A stretch of 64,000 nt of DNA from Eumeta japonica (GCA_005406025.1 BGZK01001012.1:62001-126000), one strand, 5' to 3'; positions 1 to 11,887 are shown, counted from the first letter of the stretch. Program-made: numbers and translations. Notes: generated from the sequence alone by a model not told the origin.

Positions 1-1640
1 AGCTCCCAAACGATTGAATCTATTTTGATTTTGTGTTTTCAACGTAAATTCGTATATGTTTTAGTTTATATTAAGGATTATTTCGTGAATAGAAGCTTAT
101 GTATGACGCCATCTTTTGGTGCTTAAGTGAAAAAATCGGTAAGTATAAGTCTGTATTTTTATGCACTAACGCGTATAACTAACTGAACAAAATCGAAAAG
201 TATGAGCATGTTTTTTTAAGGTTCCGAGCCAAAGTGAAAAAAACGGGACCCTTATAGTTTCGTCACGTCTTTACGTCCGTATAACACAGGCATTCCACTC
301 AAAAAGTACAAAATGTATATTCATGAAATTTGGAGTACATTTATCTTATATAACGATATCCTTTGTTTGGTATTTAAATAACGAAAATAAATATTTCTAT
401 AGGGGGGCAATCCATACATGCAACAAAAGTTAAAAAAAATTCAGTAAACGTCAATGTAGAGAATATATTTCGACAGTTTCCTTTAAAACACCTTAAGGTT
501 CTTAAACAATTTTTTTTTAGTAAGTGTAGGTATTCGGAAATAATTGCTCCGAAAAGAGCACAAATAATACCCCCCTCTTTATTTTTCAAACGGTATGTCC
601 AAAAAATATTAACAAAAATTACAAACATAACGGTTAATAAATACTTTCAAGAAAAATTATTTTGAATATGATCGGATATGCCGTTTTTTGAGTTATAGTC
701 AAAAAACTGTGCTTATCAACAAAAGTATGTAAGTGCCATGAAAATACGCATTTTTTGATGCACTTTATTTTACATAAATTTAAGAATAATAGTCGACATA
801 ACTACTTGTTTTTCTAGTTATAGACGACTAGAGTGGTTATGCTTACTTTGTGCGGAAAACATGAAAAAAGTGTAATAACATAGTTTTTTAACTTCCCCCG
901 AATAAAATTGAAAATTTTCGAAAATCGGAAAGTTATTGGTTTCACCATATTTTTCGAAAATCGAGTTTTCATCAAATCTTGATGCTTGACGTTTTAAGGT
1001 CCTAGGAAGCTCCCCTGACTACTTTACGATTGTGTCTAAATGTTTGTATGTATGTATGTATGTTTGTGTGTGTCTGTGTGTGTGTGTGTGTACAAACTTA
1101 AATTTCCTGAATATTTTAAGCGATTCAAATCGATGAATTCCAAGATATTTAAAAAACTAAGAGAATTTTTTTTATGTGGTTTATTTGGAATAACTTTTAA
1201 ACAGTTTTACTGATCGATTTAAAAAACTAATCAGCTCTTAACATTAGAAAATAACGTCGACCATCGCCAGGCTGGTCAAAATCGGTTGATTTGTTCGCGA
1301 GATATATCAAAAACAAGAAATAAAAAATTCGCGTGAACGAAAAAAATTGCAAATAGTGAGTTTTTCAAAATACTCCAAAATTTTGTTCCTAACTAAAGGT
1401 ATGTTCTGAATTCTTTTATAGAACTTAAAAACCTGCGTTGATTGTCGCTTGTTCAATCAAAATCGATTAATTTGTTCAAGATACATCGAAAACAATAAAT
1501 AAAAAAAACTTCTCATAAAAAAATTGTAAAATTTTGTATCGAATCAAATAGCATTCTCAAAATTTTTTACTCGAAAAATTGCGTCATATCCTGTATATTT
1601 TAGAGTGTTTCGAACTCAAAAATAACGGAAAGCTTCAGGG
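1..1640. repeat. AT-rich dispersed repeat, probably truncated
   Basis: There is no coding signal. The stretch mixes motifs that I recall as dispersed in lepidopteran genomes: a 'gttccgagccaaagtg' and 'gggacccttatag' block at about 220-265, a purine/TTTT block at about 880-1010, and a (TATG)n/(TG)n tract at 1041-1091. After that come statements of the type 'cgattcaaatcgatgaatt' and 'aaaatcggttgatttgttcg', the latter echoed at about 1275 and 1465. The echo suggests an internal duplication of roughly 190 bp. The element class is not known, and family membership is from memory rather than from a search. Confidence 0.4.
1041..1091. repeat. (TATG)n / (TG)n microsatellite
   Basis: A run of tatg units passes into a tg dinucleotide tract inside the larger dispersed repeat. 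Confidence 0.9.
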
Positions 1641-3577
1641 TTAGCCTGCAGGTTTAACTGCCTTTCTATTTTTTTTCATTTATATTGCATTTCTTTGTAA
1701 TAATAGCTACGAAACCCTACACTTAGCATTATCCGACATGCTTTTGGGCGTTTTTTTTTTTATTTGAATCACTGCTTCGATATTCTCAAGCGATGAATCA
1801 AATTCTACCGGCAGTGAAACCTGGCAGTGAAAGGCCAATCATCTTATATCGATATTTAAACCCCGACATATATAAAAGTGAATCACTTCTCACTTTTATG
1901 AAACAAGAATATGATTTAGAATGTTGCAAGACATCCCACGACTCAAAGCAATACGTATATTGCTTCAACCTTCACACGTAATTTAAATGTCAACTTATTT
2001 CGTTATATTTCATAATTTTCGTATCATGCACCTCTGTGCTTAATAAACTTAGTTTGGAAGAAACTCATTTTAAAACATTTATTCGTATTGTTTTTCCAAA
2101 TCTCTGGATTATCTTTCCTATGCCTTTATTTTTCTGACGTATATATCCTTACGTATCGACGTAAATTTAGGGTCGTATCAATGATTCAGCCAACCAGGAA
2201 TTTTAAAAGATGGCTTGATCGAAAGTGGCCTTAGTCATGATTAAAATAATGTTTTCAACAACTGAAGGTTACTAGCTCTTTTCTAATTTATGAATGTATG
2301 TGAACATTTTCCATATGTCTGATCGAGTCGAAATTTCGTATTTTGTTGACAATAATATTACAAAAACATAGTAACCCTGAACTGATGCTGCAGCATTACC
2401 TGAAATTAGCAGGATATCCGACTCTCAAAAGAAGTATTGCGTTCGAGTTCTTTGGAATGCTCTTAATTAATGGTTCGTAGATTATTATCAACATCTGATG
2501 ATGGAACAGAAAATAGAAATTGAAATAAATTTGTGAGGGATTTTAAGATAATTTCGCGAGTTCAATAGATATGAAATTTTTATGAGCAGTATATACAAGA
2601 CGCACTTGAATAGAAGATATGGCCAAATAGATGAAGCTTTTACCCAGCATTAATAGAAGTATGCTGTTGTAAAAACGATAGCTGCTATTAAGTTCCTATT
2701 TTCATTTGGGTTCCTTTGACGCAACGACAAATGAACCAAAATATTATATACTACTTATAAAAAATTTAAAGAACCAATGCGTTTTTCATAATTTTCGGAG
2801 GTTTTTTTTGCAAAGGGTTTTTAAGATATTAATTTTAATTTTTATTAGTTCCATAGTTTAAGGTTTGAGCCCCCATAAGCTACAGCAACGAATGTCTTTT
2901 CTAACTCGTTTTCAGATTGCAGATATCAATTATCTCTCCCTTTGACGAGAAATTAAATTAACGTGGTTAAACCTGCATGCCAGAGGAGTACAGGTAATTT
3001 CGTAAACACATAAAATCCCAACGGGTTGGCTTGTTTGAGAACTACGTCCAATAATTCCTTCTGTGTAGAGACGGAGAGTCGGGACGTCAGATTAGGCACA
3101 GATATCTACATTATATTGCGTGCACCTGCGGAATATAGTGAGATGAGTTTGCTGTTAAACAATAATATCGGCGTAATTGATATTTTAGTCCAAGTTTATT
3201 TACGTATATTTTTCTAAGTTTCTGTAAGTTAACTAGTGTTTTGTTAATTTGTTTCATGGTTTCATTTTGTAATCAATTTGAGTGCAGTAATGATATAAAT
3301 TATAGGTATTTTTGAAATAATAGTATTGTACTCCTCCCTATTTTTATTAATACTATTACATACTTCAAAAAAACAATTATGTTTTCACTCTGACATAGGA
3401 TGTCACTGAATATACATTTTAAAATACCAATAAAATATTTTAATTGTAACTAATATTTTAACTTATTTACAAATGAAATGCTTTTAATGAAGTTATTATG
3501 AAGTGAATTGTAAAAATAGTCAGAGAAATTTGAGTAGACTTAGTTATTTTGAAAATAAATACATAAAAAAAGTGTGT
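1641..3577. other. No gene recognised
   Basis: AT-rich DNA. A 62-codon open frame at 1793-1981 and a 63-codon frame at 3026-3217 show no domain, no exon borders and no GC rise. A small hairpin (AAAAGTGA / TCACTTTT) lies near 1873-1898. Confidence 0.6.
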
Positions 3578-4299
3578 CAGCTCCGACGCACGAATGGAGT
3601 TTACTGCTTTAAGATGATATCGCACATATAGATTAGTATAATGGTAAATGAAAGCATCTATTATATTATTCAAAGCATAATACACAATTCATTTATTTAT
3701 GTTAATAGTAAAACAATTAATTTGTCATTTAAGAAAATTATTGAAAATAATTATGTTATACAATAAAATTTTTAGTAAGATTGATTTTCTCTATCATTGA
3801 CGTTATCTTGCGTAATGTTTATCACGGAACAATAGCGGTATCATTAAACACTGAAACAATTGCTTTATGGTAACTAAAATATGATATATGAATGTCGGAA
3901 GATACATGTGTGATAAATCGTGAAAACATCACATCAATAGTTGTACCATATCTAGTTGTCCCTAGTGTTCTGTCACAAATTAAATCTAAGTTCAGTTCGT
4001 GTTTCAGAAATTGTACTAAACGGAAACCATCTTCTTTATTAAAATCAATATTAAAATCTCCACCAAGTATAAGTGGAAGTTCATGGTAACGTTTCTTCAA
4101 TAGTTTTGAACCCCCTTCTGTATACACTAACAATGATTCGTGGAGAAAATCTATTATATTTGTCACATTCTGACTGATTAAAATGTAAACAGTAACCATG
4201 ACGATAGCGTAACGTCATTTATCTGACACTTGATTTTACTCCCATAAAATTCCATACCTCGGACCTAAATATGAAATCGATTCTTAAGGAGTAAACTCC
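3578..4299 (-). mobile_element. Helentron/HINE-like rolling-circle element, copy 1
   Basis: The left side carries CAGCTCCGACGCACG followed by GGAGTTTACTGCTTTAAG (3596-3613). The right side carries CTTAAGGAGTAAACTCC (4283-4299), the inverse of the left motif with two differences. The same two ends bound a second element at 7078-7899. Between them, on the minus strand, lies the tail of an endonuclease typical of Helentron-type (Helitron2) proteins. Subterminal inverted repeats and an endonuclease at the C-terminal end of the Rep-helicase protein are known Helentron traits. In minus orientation the endonuclease ends about 240 bp before the element's 3' end. The element is only about 0.72 kb, so nearly all of the Rep/helicase gene is missing and it is an internally deleted derivative. 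A second TTTTACTCC block near 4231 can pair with GGAGTAAA and may form the terminal hairpin. Exact outer borders are uncertain. Confidence 0.65.
3822..4199 (-). pseudogene. Helentron C-terminal endonuclease fragment
   Basis: This 125-codon uninterrupted frame matches the apurinic-like (EEP fold) endonuclease seen at the C-terminus of PIF1-helicase proteins of Helentron-type elements. The visible signature is LPLILGGDFNID, the GDFN metal-binding motif, at about residues 42-53. It is followed by a TTRYGTTIDVMFSR block and then YFSYHKAIVS near the end, where LINE endonucleases have an SDH motif. The full protein is over a thousand residues, so this is only the tail. The first methionine is internal to the family and not a true start. 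The fragment sits inside the inverted-repeat-bounded element at 3578-4299, in the orientation expected if the element lost its interior but kept its 3' coding end. No stop or frameshift breaks it, which suggests a fairly recent insertion. It is not expected to be expressed as a functional protein alone. The alternative is a LINE endonuclease, but the TTRYGTTID and SYHK blocks favour Helentron. Confidence 0.75.
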
Positions 4300-4659
4300 A
4301 AAAATAAACATAAAATTGAAAATGTAATAAATATCTCATATTTTGATTAGTTCATTGCTCCGAAATAAAATTCCATATAATTATTATGTTCAGGACGAAA
4401 AGGTTCCTGCGCACCCCAACGTACATACGGCGTGAACATATTCATTATCTTATTTCAGTTCATATAGTACATATAGACGAATTTCGAACTCGTAATTACA
4501 TGGGAAATATCGCTTTTTCGGTGCAATTTTATAGTAAAATGTATGTTATACCAAGATTTGTACATATAGACTTATTTTATAAATAAAGATATGACTTTGT
4601 ATGAGTTTTACTTCCGAAATACATCGTGCATGTATGCAGTATAGTCTCGGTAATTATTC
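4300..4659. other. No gene recognised
   Basis: AT-rich spacer with a 66-codon chance frame at 4386-4586 and no recognisable signal. Confidence 0.5.
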
Positions 4660-5230
4660 AAAGAGTTGACCATGTGATATAGAAATCGGCCGTCCTAATG
4701 GCAGTAGGGCCGCTGACCGCTGACGGTAGTCGTTTAGGACCGCCAGATAGCAGCGCCTGTTAAGACACGGCGCGTAATCGATGTCGAAAAATACGGTACG
4801 GATTCTGATCAAGGACAGATTTTGAGATCCGGACCGTCTCACGCAATTCGGTTGGTCTTAAATTGACCACTCTAATTGGTCACTCTTTAAAGGACAAATG
4901 CAGAAAGTGCAGAAAACAGTATAAAAATTCAGCTACATATTGCATCAAACCTGCACTCCACTGCATTCCACTGCTCTACCACAGTACTGCATTTAGTGTA
5001 CAGTCTACTATAGTACATAGCATACGTATTAGCATATCGGAAGTGAAACACCTCTACATCTTTACAGACGCATAGTGTTCAGAGATATTATTCCGACGAC
5101 CTACGTTGGCGAGGCTCTGCTCCTGCAAATAGTCAACCGATCAACAAACAACAAAAACTGGCTGTCAAACGTTCCATTCGCGTGCGCCGGGTCGGTCACA
5201 ATTTATAACTAAAAGGCTATACGGAATTAA
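4660..5230. promoter_or_regulatory. GC-rich island (candidate conserved noncoding element)
   Basis: Two GC-rich stretches (about 4680-4860 and 5080-5200) stand out from AT-rich surroundings. Neither has splice borders or a convincing protein. A 62-codon minus frame at 4654-4842 is unlike any family I know. Interpretation as regulatory DNA is inference from composition. Confidence 0.3.
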
Positions 5231-5389
5231 TATAAGTTACAAATTTTATTTTAATGACTCTTCGGTGTGCAATCGCAAATAAAACGTAACACACGACACC
5301 AAATAAAGGTGATCAAAAAATGAGCACCGAGTAAAAATGAAAGTGACTAAATTAAAGTTTGAAAATCACGGTATCCCGAAATGTAATGA

Positions 5390-5730
5390 TTAGGCGTGTG
5401 CGTACGCGACCCGACAGCGGCGGGCGGGGCGGGCGTCGATATTCAAATGGGCCGTCAGCCGGCTCACCCGGCGGCCGGTGATTTAATAAAAGCTAGGTGC
5501 GAGCGGATACACGGAAATAATATCAAAGACAAAACTCCCCGGGGAATACCAACGAGGCCCGGCGCCCCCCTCCCGGCCGCCCGCCGCCCCCGCGCCCCAC
5601 GATTCTCTGTTTCTCTTATTATTGAATATGGTTTCCTTTTATCCGACTGCGACGTCGAGGAAAGTTGTGAGTTGCGGTCGCCGTCCCGAGGGCGAGAGTA
5701 CTCACTGATGATATCGTTCACAGAGGTCTT
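5390..5730. promoter_or_regulatory. GC-rich island with C-run core
   Basis: A CpG- and C-run-rich core (about 5540-5600) is flanked by mixed AT-rich motifs such as GATTTAATAAAAG. It is open on both strands (117 codons plus, 85 codons minus), as expected when stop codons are rare. The low-complexity Pro/Arg/Ala translations are not protein-like. Candidate enhancer or promoter-like CpG island. Confidence 0.35.
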
Positions 5731-6539
5731 TAAGGGAAAATATGTTTAATACGCTTTCGGTAAAGTAGAACTCTATTTTTTATTTTTTTAAAATAATCCA
5801 TAAGTAGTTGTGACAAAAATTGTGAAAACAAAATACATTCGTCTCATGTTAAGGTGATAACATTCTATTAATTGCCAGAGTTGTTTTTTTTTCTAAATTT
5901 ATGTATATTAATCAAATATGTAATACAAAATAACTTATAGCATTGAAATTTCTGAAAACATGAACTGGTTTCAAGTCGAGATCGACGTTCTGAATGAAGA
6001 CGAATAGAGCTTAGTCCCCAGTGACGAAGAGCCGCTCCCCGATGATCTTAGAAGGCAAATATAGCGCTCTACGAATTTTACTCCGCTGAGGTAATACTTG
6101 CTCAATGATTATTGCAAACATAGATTAGACTTCTGAAAATTTCGAAGATTCTAATATTTTAGTTCAATTTTTGATCCGCTTGATGGCATTTTGAGTCAAG
6201 TTCGCAATATTATGATGTCTATGACAAAATTTGCGGACTATGTATTGCAAATGTTAAAAACTTATTTTTACTGTCGCGCTATCAATTAACAAAATTATTG
6301 TTTTTTACCCAATTATATTTATGGTAATTTTCGTACATTGTGATTGCGATTGTAGGTTGCATAACTATGGCTGTTGATTATAAGTGGCAACTATAAGAAC
6401 TTCCACTACGTGTGAATGAAATGAAAAAAAATTAGAAATGAAGACGACAGACAAATTAAAAGCATACACTCACATTAAAATAAAACTGGGATAGTTAGCG
6501 AAGAAGCACAAACAACGACAGTAAGCTGAATACTACAAC
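5731..6539. other. No gene recognised
   Basis: AT-rich sequence with no recognisable family, repeat border or exon. Confidence 0.5.
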
Positions 6540-6750
6540 AATAACTTTTTCAAGGCGCGAGAGCGCTCAGACCGCTAGGCGCGGGGTCTCGGTTAATTAC
6601 AGGACGAGCGCGCTTCTGTTCTGAGGATCGACCGCCGAATCCTCCCCAACGGCCGGAGCGATCTAGGAAGGAAATACACTTATATACGGCCCCCGACGCA
6701 GGCGCCGGCGACGAAACTCTACTGACTCAGATAAACTACACTTAGTCATA
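6540..6750. promoter_or_regulatory. GC-rich island
   Basis: A compact block of CpG-rich sequence with a TTAATTA core (near 6593) and GGCGCCGGCG. There is no open frame of note. Candidate conserved noncoding element by composition only. Confidence 0.3.
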
Positions 6751-7199
6751 AATTGTGCGTGAGGGCAAACAGGATAGGTACATCAGGAACGAGTGTGAGC
6801 AAAGACCGATGGGGTGCGGAAATAGTAGTCATAATGTGAAGGAGATTTTAAAATATTAACAAATGCAACGGTTCGTGAAATTATCTGGTTATCGGAAATT
6901 GATGTTAACGCGTGAACCGCGGCACACGATAACCTAATTTAAGTCAACTAAGCGAAAAAGTATTACTTGCTAGTAAAATTTATAACAATATGTAAATCAT
7001 CAGATCATACGCATTTTGCTTAAGCTGTTTTATAAGTTACATAAATTTATAAAAATATAACAAGCTAATTAAAAAAACAGCTCCGACGCACGACTGGAGT
7101 TTACTCCTTAAGTACGATTGTCTAAACATACGCAAAAAGAGTTTATTTAACTGAAAAATTTCGTTTTTACTAAAAATTTAAGAAAAATGATTAAAGATA

Positions 7200-7453
7200 A
7201 AATTTTTTTAGCCTATCTACAATTATTTCATTTTTCATTTTTAGTAAAAAAACTAAGATTTATTATAACTACAATTATTAAAATATTATGGAAAGTATTT
7301 TGAATAACTTTTTGGTTTTACCAATAATTGAAGAAAAAGCATTAGAGGAGAAATTTTTTAACCTATCTACAATTATTTTGTATTTTTAATTTTAAGTAAA
7401 AAGACGAAGATTTATTGTAATTAAAATTATAAAAATATTATCAAGAAGTATTT
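7200..7453. repeat. Internal direct repeat, period about 152 bp
   Basis: The block at 7200-7300 (AATTTTTTTAGCCTATCTAC...) recurs at 7351-7453 (AATTTTTTAACCTATCTAC...). Both copies end in a GAAGTATT-like string. It forms the left core of the HINE-like element. Confidence 0.7.
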
Positions 7454-7590
7454 AAAATAAATATTTACATTGTAAAAGAACACTTTAAAACATAAACAAA
7501 ACAGTGGTGACGATCTGTATTAGAATTGTATAACTGATATACTATATATATATATATACTGTTCAACGTATAATAAATAAATAAATTCAA

Positions 7591-7668
7591 ATAAAAGTAT
7601 ACTGTTCAACGTTTATAATATATATATATATATATATCGGTTGTAAACGTTGAACAGTATACTTTTAT
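7591..7668. repeat. 25-bp perfect inverted repeat around a (TA)n loop
   Basis: The arm at 7591-7615 is the exact reverse complement of the arm at 7644-7668. Both contain ACTGTTCAACG or its inverse. The 28-nt loop is mostly TATATA. A third partial copy of the CTGTTCAACGT string lies at about 7559. The hairpin could extrude as a cruciform and belongs to the HINE-like element. Confidence 0.85.
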
Positions 7669-8084
7669 AATATATATAGGTATACACACAATATATGCGT
7701 CAGCTGCCTCGCTGGGTTGGCTATACACAAGTATACAAACAAGTATACAAGTATACACATACACGCGATTGAAAAGTGAAAGGTGCGCCAATAAATTGCG
7801 CACCAAAAACGTAACGCGGATTCATCAGTAGATTTTACTCCTCAATTTTTCTCATACCGGGCGCCTTATATGAAAATCGATTCTTAAGGAGTAAACTCCA
7901 AAAAAATAAAAAATAAACATGTAAATAAACAAAAACAAGAAATCTTATTAATTGTATACACGTCATAATTACTTTTTACTTTAAATAACAAAGGTAGAAA
8001 AATAACCTAAGTAAATCTAGATATAGTTATTCACTTATACACCAGTGGAAGTGTTACACTCTTTGTTATCATAGATTATTAAAA

Positions 8085-8420
8085 TTTTCTGGATGCGACC
8101 CGGTTTCTCGGGCAAGACTTCCTCGGGTGGCCATCATTAGCATTTTCGCCATCTTTACAGTAGGCCGATTAACTTACCCATTTTCGTTTCCTATTGGGAC
8201 TGAATCCAGTCGCGCGTCCGGGCAAAGCAAAGAAACCAAAGTTCTAAAGCTACGAACGACGAGACAGTGAAGTGAATAGGTCGAGATGAGTATAGGAGCA
8301 GTCGTAAGAATGACGTTAAATGAGCTGCGGGCGCCTTTTGTCCGACGCACGGAGCCACCAGTCACAAACGAAAACTTTACGGACAATTTTCTTTTTAAGG
8401 ATTTAATAAGAATCACGCTA
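8085..8420. promoter_or_regulatory. Moderately GC-rich island
   Basis: Balanced-composition block in AT-rich DNA, open for 80 codons on the minus strand but with no recognisable domain or splice borders. Candidate conserved noncoding element. A repeat-derived origin is also possible. Confidence 0.25.
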
Positions 8421-10279
8421 AAAACTTGAAGCTCTAAGCTTATAGAATAATAAAGCTTTGTGTTATGTAAGTAAATCTATATATGCATATATAGAAAATG
8501 TAGTGGGTCGAAACTGTGTATATCGAAGATATTTAAAATAAACTTGTAATCACTCGATAACTGAAAATTACGTAGTAAAATAATTTTTCATCATAAAAAA
8601 AAACAAAAATCGTCTTCAAAAAGCTATTTACATAATTGTTTAAGCAGACTTCAAAAACAATTTGTTGATTTTGAACTTGGTTTTAGCTAAAAATAAATCA
8701 AACAACGTTACGTCTCCTCAAAACAAGAACATATTGACTCAATATTTAACATCTCATATTCATCTTTATTGATAATATGTAATTAATTAGTTATTTTTGA
8801 AGTATGTTTAAGCAATTATTTAAATGGGTTCTTGAAATCGGTTTTTATTTTACTTTCTTTTTTGGAAAATTAATTTCATTTCATAATTTTAAGTTTATCA
8901 ATTAATCATAATTTTATAATTATTATCATTTCTTTGCTAATACGCTTATTTGTATTTGGATTAAGCCATAGTTAATAAAATTAGCCAGCTATATCCTTAA
9001 TTTTTGTACGAAGCACATGAAAAAGCACTATCTCAAACTCGAATTTATAATCTGCTGGTAAATCGTTCCAGGGTTTTTGCATTCTGAATCGAAGTGCAAT
9101 CACCAAACTATTCTTATACAAATTATATGTTCTTATTCTTTATAACATAATATTTCTACAATTCATACAGATCATGATCATTTTAAATTGTTTTCACAGT
9201 AAATTAATTCACCCCATTTCTACTGTTATTGTTAAAGATTTCCGATGTATTTCTTTTGAGATTGTCATATTGGGATTATATAAAAAATTAAAATATGTAG
9301 GTAGATTAAGTAGATTAATAGGTAAATAATTTACTAGGTTTTTCTAATACTCATTGAAGAATAGCTTCTGGCAACAAATCGCAGTATATTCCCCTGACTC
9401 CTAACCGGTAAGGAGTGCTGTTGCTCCCATCATCAGCTCAGCAAGATGAGATGATATCTACCAAACGCAAAACTTGAATAACCAACAAAAAGAGCTCAAA
9501 CATATTATACATGCCTGTAATACTTGAGAGATTCTCTTGATTACCCTGAGATCCCACCTTCAGATCCCAACTTGGTGACTATGTGATCGCTTAGGAAATA
9601 ACCCTTTACAACAAAAAAACATAATTCGGTCCACAATTCGCATAATTATTCCTTAATATACACAAAAAATCATATAGACAAACATAGAACCTCCTCCTTT
9701 TCTTGACGCCGGTTGAAAAAGGGATAGCAAGGAGGGTTGAATAATGTTTGGATACTGCTAGAACTCACGAGTTAAATGAAACCTTTCAATGTGTAATCAT
9801 ATGTTAGACCAAAAATAGAAATCATTGTTAAAAAGTACATATCTAAGAACGTGATAAAGTGATTAAAAAAGAAAGAATAGGGAAGGGTCTAACTAATTTT
9901 TCGACACCGCGCCGTCTTTCGACAAATGAAGATATTCTCATCAAATTAAATAAGTAAAAAAATAGTTCACCAACTACAACACGAACGAATTCAAAATATA
10001 CATGGGAAGCGTACAAATTGTATATATAAAATCGAATTCAAAGAACTTAAACAAAATCGTGGACAAACACTTGTTCACTAAATCATATCATTTTTTAGAA
10101 ATAGGAACGCGAGGTAAGGCGAAGCCGTTTTGACAAGGAAAGTTGTTTATATTTTTTTATCTGAAATAGAATAGATCTGTAACCGGTTGTTTTCTTAAAA
10201 AATGTAGAATGCATAGACGCGCGTTCATACGGTTCATATGAAAAACAATGACAATCGAATAAAAGCGACAGATATAAAA
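8421..10279. other. No gene recognised; one repeat scrap
   Basis: AT-rich DNA. At about 9395-9465 the string CCCATCATCAGCTCAGC and its surroundings resemble, in reverse, the dispersed repeat seen at 38270-38650 (from memory of that family). Nothing else is identified. Confidence 0.4.
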
Positions 10280-10990
10280 ATGAGTCGATGCGGTAATATA
10301 ATACAGACAGACGTAGACGGATGAAGTTCAGCCGTATGAAGAGGGGTGACATATTAAGCCCGAGGTTTGCGGCCGCGCCGTTTACGCGAAGGCGTCCGGG
10401 CGGCCTCCGGGGCGCGGCGGGGGCGCGGCGGGGGCGCATAACGCACTCGAAGTCGGCCCATCGCCGGGATATTAATTTCGTAACAAAGTTTGCGGGAGGC
10501 GAAAGCGCGCGAGTTTATATCTCGTCGCGTATCCTTCGATATCGTTCCGGTTTTATTTCGGTTTAAATAATAGCAGCCGGTCCTCGCTAAGTAATGGCCG
10601 TAACCTCCGTAAGTATGTTTAGAGTTAAGCGTGGAACTTCGTGCTTAAACTTGGAGAAAACAAGCTTAAAGCTAACAACTAAGTTCGCGATAAATCGCTA
10701 AGCCCGGTCTTAGGGCCACCGTTTCGAACAAATAGCTTTCAGCTGCAACAAAGATGCTCGAGCCGTCGCCTCGATTACGAGTCAATTTCATTTTACTGTT
10801 GGATCGGCGGCGCGCGCGCCGGCCGCCGCCCCCGCCCGGCGCGCTCGCCGCCGCCCGCCGCCCGCCGTCGGAGTGCGTACGGACGAGTACGGCGTGATTC
10901 ATTCCGCTTACTGCGATTTCGCGTATTTCGGAAACGTTCATTCGATGGGATTCCATTTTGTAAAAAAGCGGCCAAGAGCGAACCGAGCTT
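10280..10990. promoter_or_regulatory. Large GC-rich island with two CpG cores
   Basis: The strongest compositional feature of the window. The first core, 10380-10440, contains tandem GGGGCGCGGC-type runs. The second, 10804-10868, is almost pure G+C. Around them lie TATTAATTTCG and other AT motifs. Open frames of 73-114 codons run through on both strands, with Arg/Gly/Ala/Pro-rich translations typical of GC-biased noncoding DNA. It could be a CpG-island promoter or a conserved enhancer. No transcript evidence can be seen. Confidence 0.4.
10397..10438 (+). promoter_or_regulatory. Candidate G-quadruplex sequence
   Basis: Four G runs on the plus strand (GGG, GGGG, GGGGG, GGGGG) are separated by short CGCGG-type or C-rich spacers, which satisfies a relaxed G4 pattern. 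Folding is inference. Confidence 0.45.
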
Positions 10991-10999
10991 TCTGTATTT

Positions 11000-11639
11000 T
11001 AGGTTCTGTACCAGCAAAAATTTTTATGAGTGAATGGTACGTGACACCACAGCAAAAGAATGTACTACCGTCGGTAGTATATCCTTTGGTCTAGCCGATG
11101 AACCGCCGTGCCGCGGATGTTTACGAGGTGGTTTAGTGTACGGCCCAGGGTCGTTATAAAACAATATAAAGCATATGTAGAGCATTTATCTCAATTTTTA
11201 TATTAAAATAACACTATAATTACTCACGAATACACGTTAGAATTCCAGTCGTCGAGATAATTTAATTAATAAATAGCAAGCCAAGAATTTCCTCATGAAT
11301 TTCATACATAAGAGAAAGCTCTTCGCGCGCAGAATTTTCAACTTCACCCTTGACTTTGAAGGATAAAACGTGGTCTGGTTCAGAATTAAACATTAACTGT
11401 TAATCTCTCATCTTCGCGGAGTTCGAGGAGCCGCGGACTCGTTGAAGACGACCGTAATTAGAATCGGATACAACACGAATTTTAATATAATCTTCTTATT
11501 ATGGTTTAGATATGATAAAATCTTTGTAATACTTTATAAGGCGTTTGTTGTAAGCCCAATACTTAAGTACACATGTACGTGGATGCCACGTTCATATAAC
11601 TTGCGTGTGTGTGTTTGTATGTGTGTGTTTTGTACGTGA
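11000..11639. other. No gene recognised
   Basis: Mixed sequence after the GC island. Short chance frames only. Confidence 0.5.
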
Positions 11640-11655
11640 GTCCTAGGGTTTCTCC

Positions 11656-11677
11656 CTCCCCCCGTCTCTCAATCTAA

Positions 11678-11715
<38 letters not shown>

Positions 11716-11732
11716 GTGTGTGCGTGTGTGCG
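11656..11732. repeat. (TC)n followed by (TG)n microsatellite
   Basis: A TC dinucleotide tract (about 11678-11715) is followed directly by a TG/CG tract. Confidence 0.9.
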
Positions 11733-11887
11733 AGCGCGCGCTTGAACATGTACGTGTGATAGAATATTTTCTTTAACTTTTTATATCAAGCGTTCTTTCA
11801 ATTCTGTTTTTGTTTTTAATTTTGATTATACTTCGGTCTATTTTAATCCCGATCACGTTCTCAATGGAAATAAATAGAACTGTTTGG

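Larger units (their letters stand above)
7078..7899. mobile_element. Non-autonomous Helentron/HINE-like element, copy 2
   Basis: The element begins with CAGCTCCGACGCACG, like copy 1, then GGAGTTTACTCCTTAAG (7096-7112). It ends with the exact inverse CTTAAGGAGTAAACTCC (7883-7899), and the sequence before that (CGATT, with TTTTACTCC upstream) also matches copy 1. The interior is noncoding. It holds a duplicated block of about 100 bp at a period near 152 bp, several (TA)n tracts and a 25-bp perfect inverted repeat. Subterminal inverted repeats around a microsatellite-rich core are the described architecture of Helentron-associated non-autonomous elements (DINE-1/HINE type). Target duplications are not expected for this class and none was identified. 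Confidence 0.65.

Noticed and set aside
5396..5749. 117-codon plus frame and an 85-codon minus frame
   Set aside because: Both are low-complexity Arg/Pro/Ala translations of a CpG-rich island.
10095..11094. Five overlapping frames of 73-114 codons
   Set aside because: They lie on both strands over a CpG island and have no protein-like composition.
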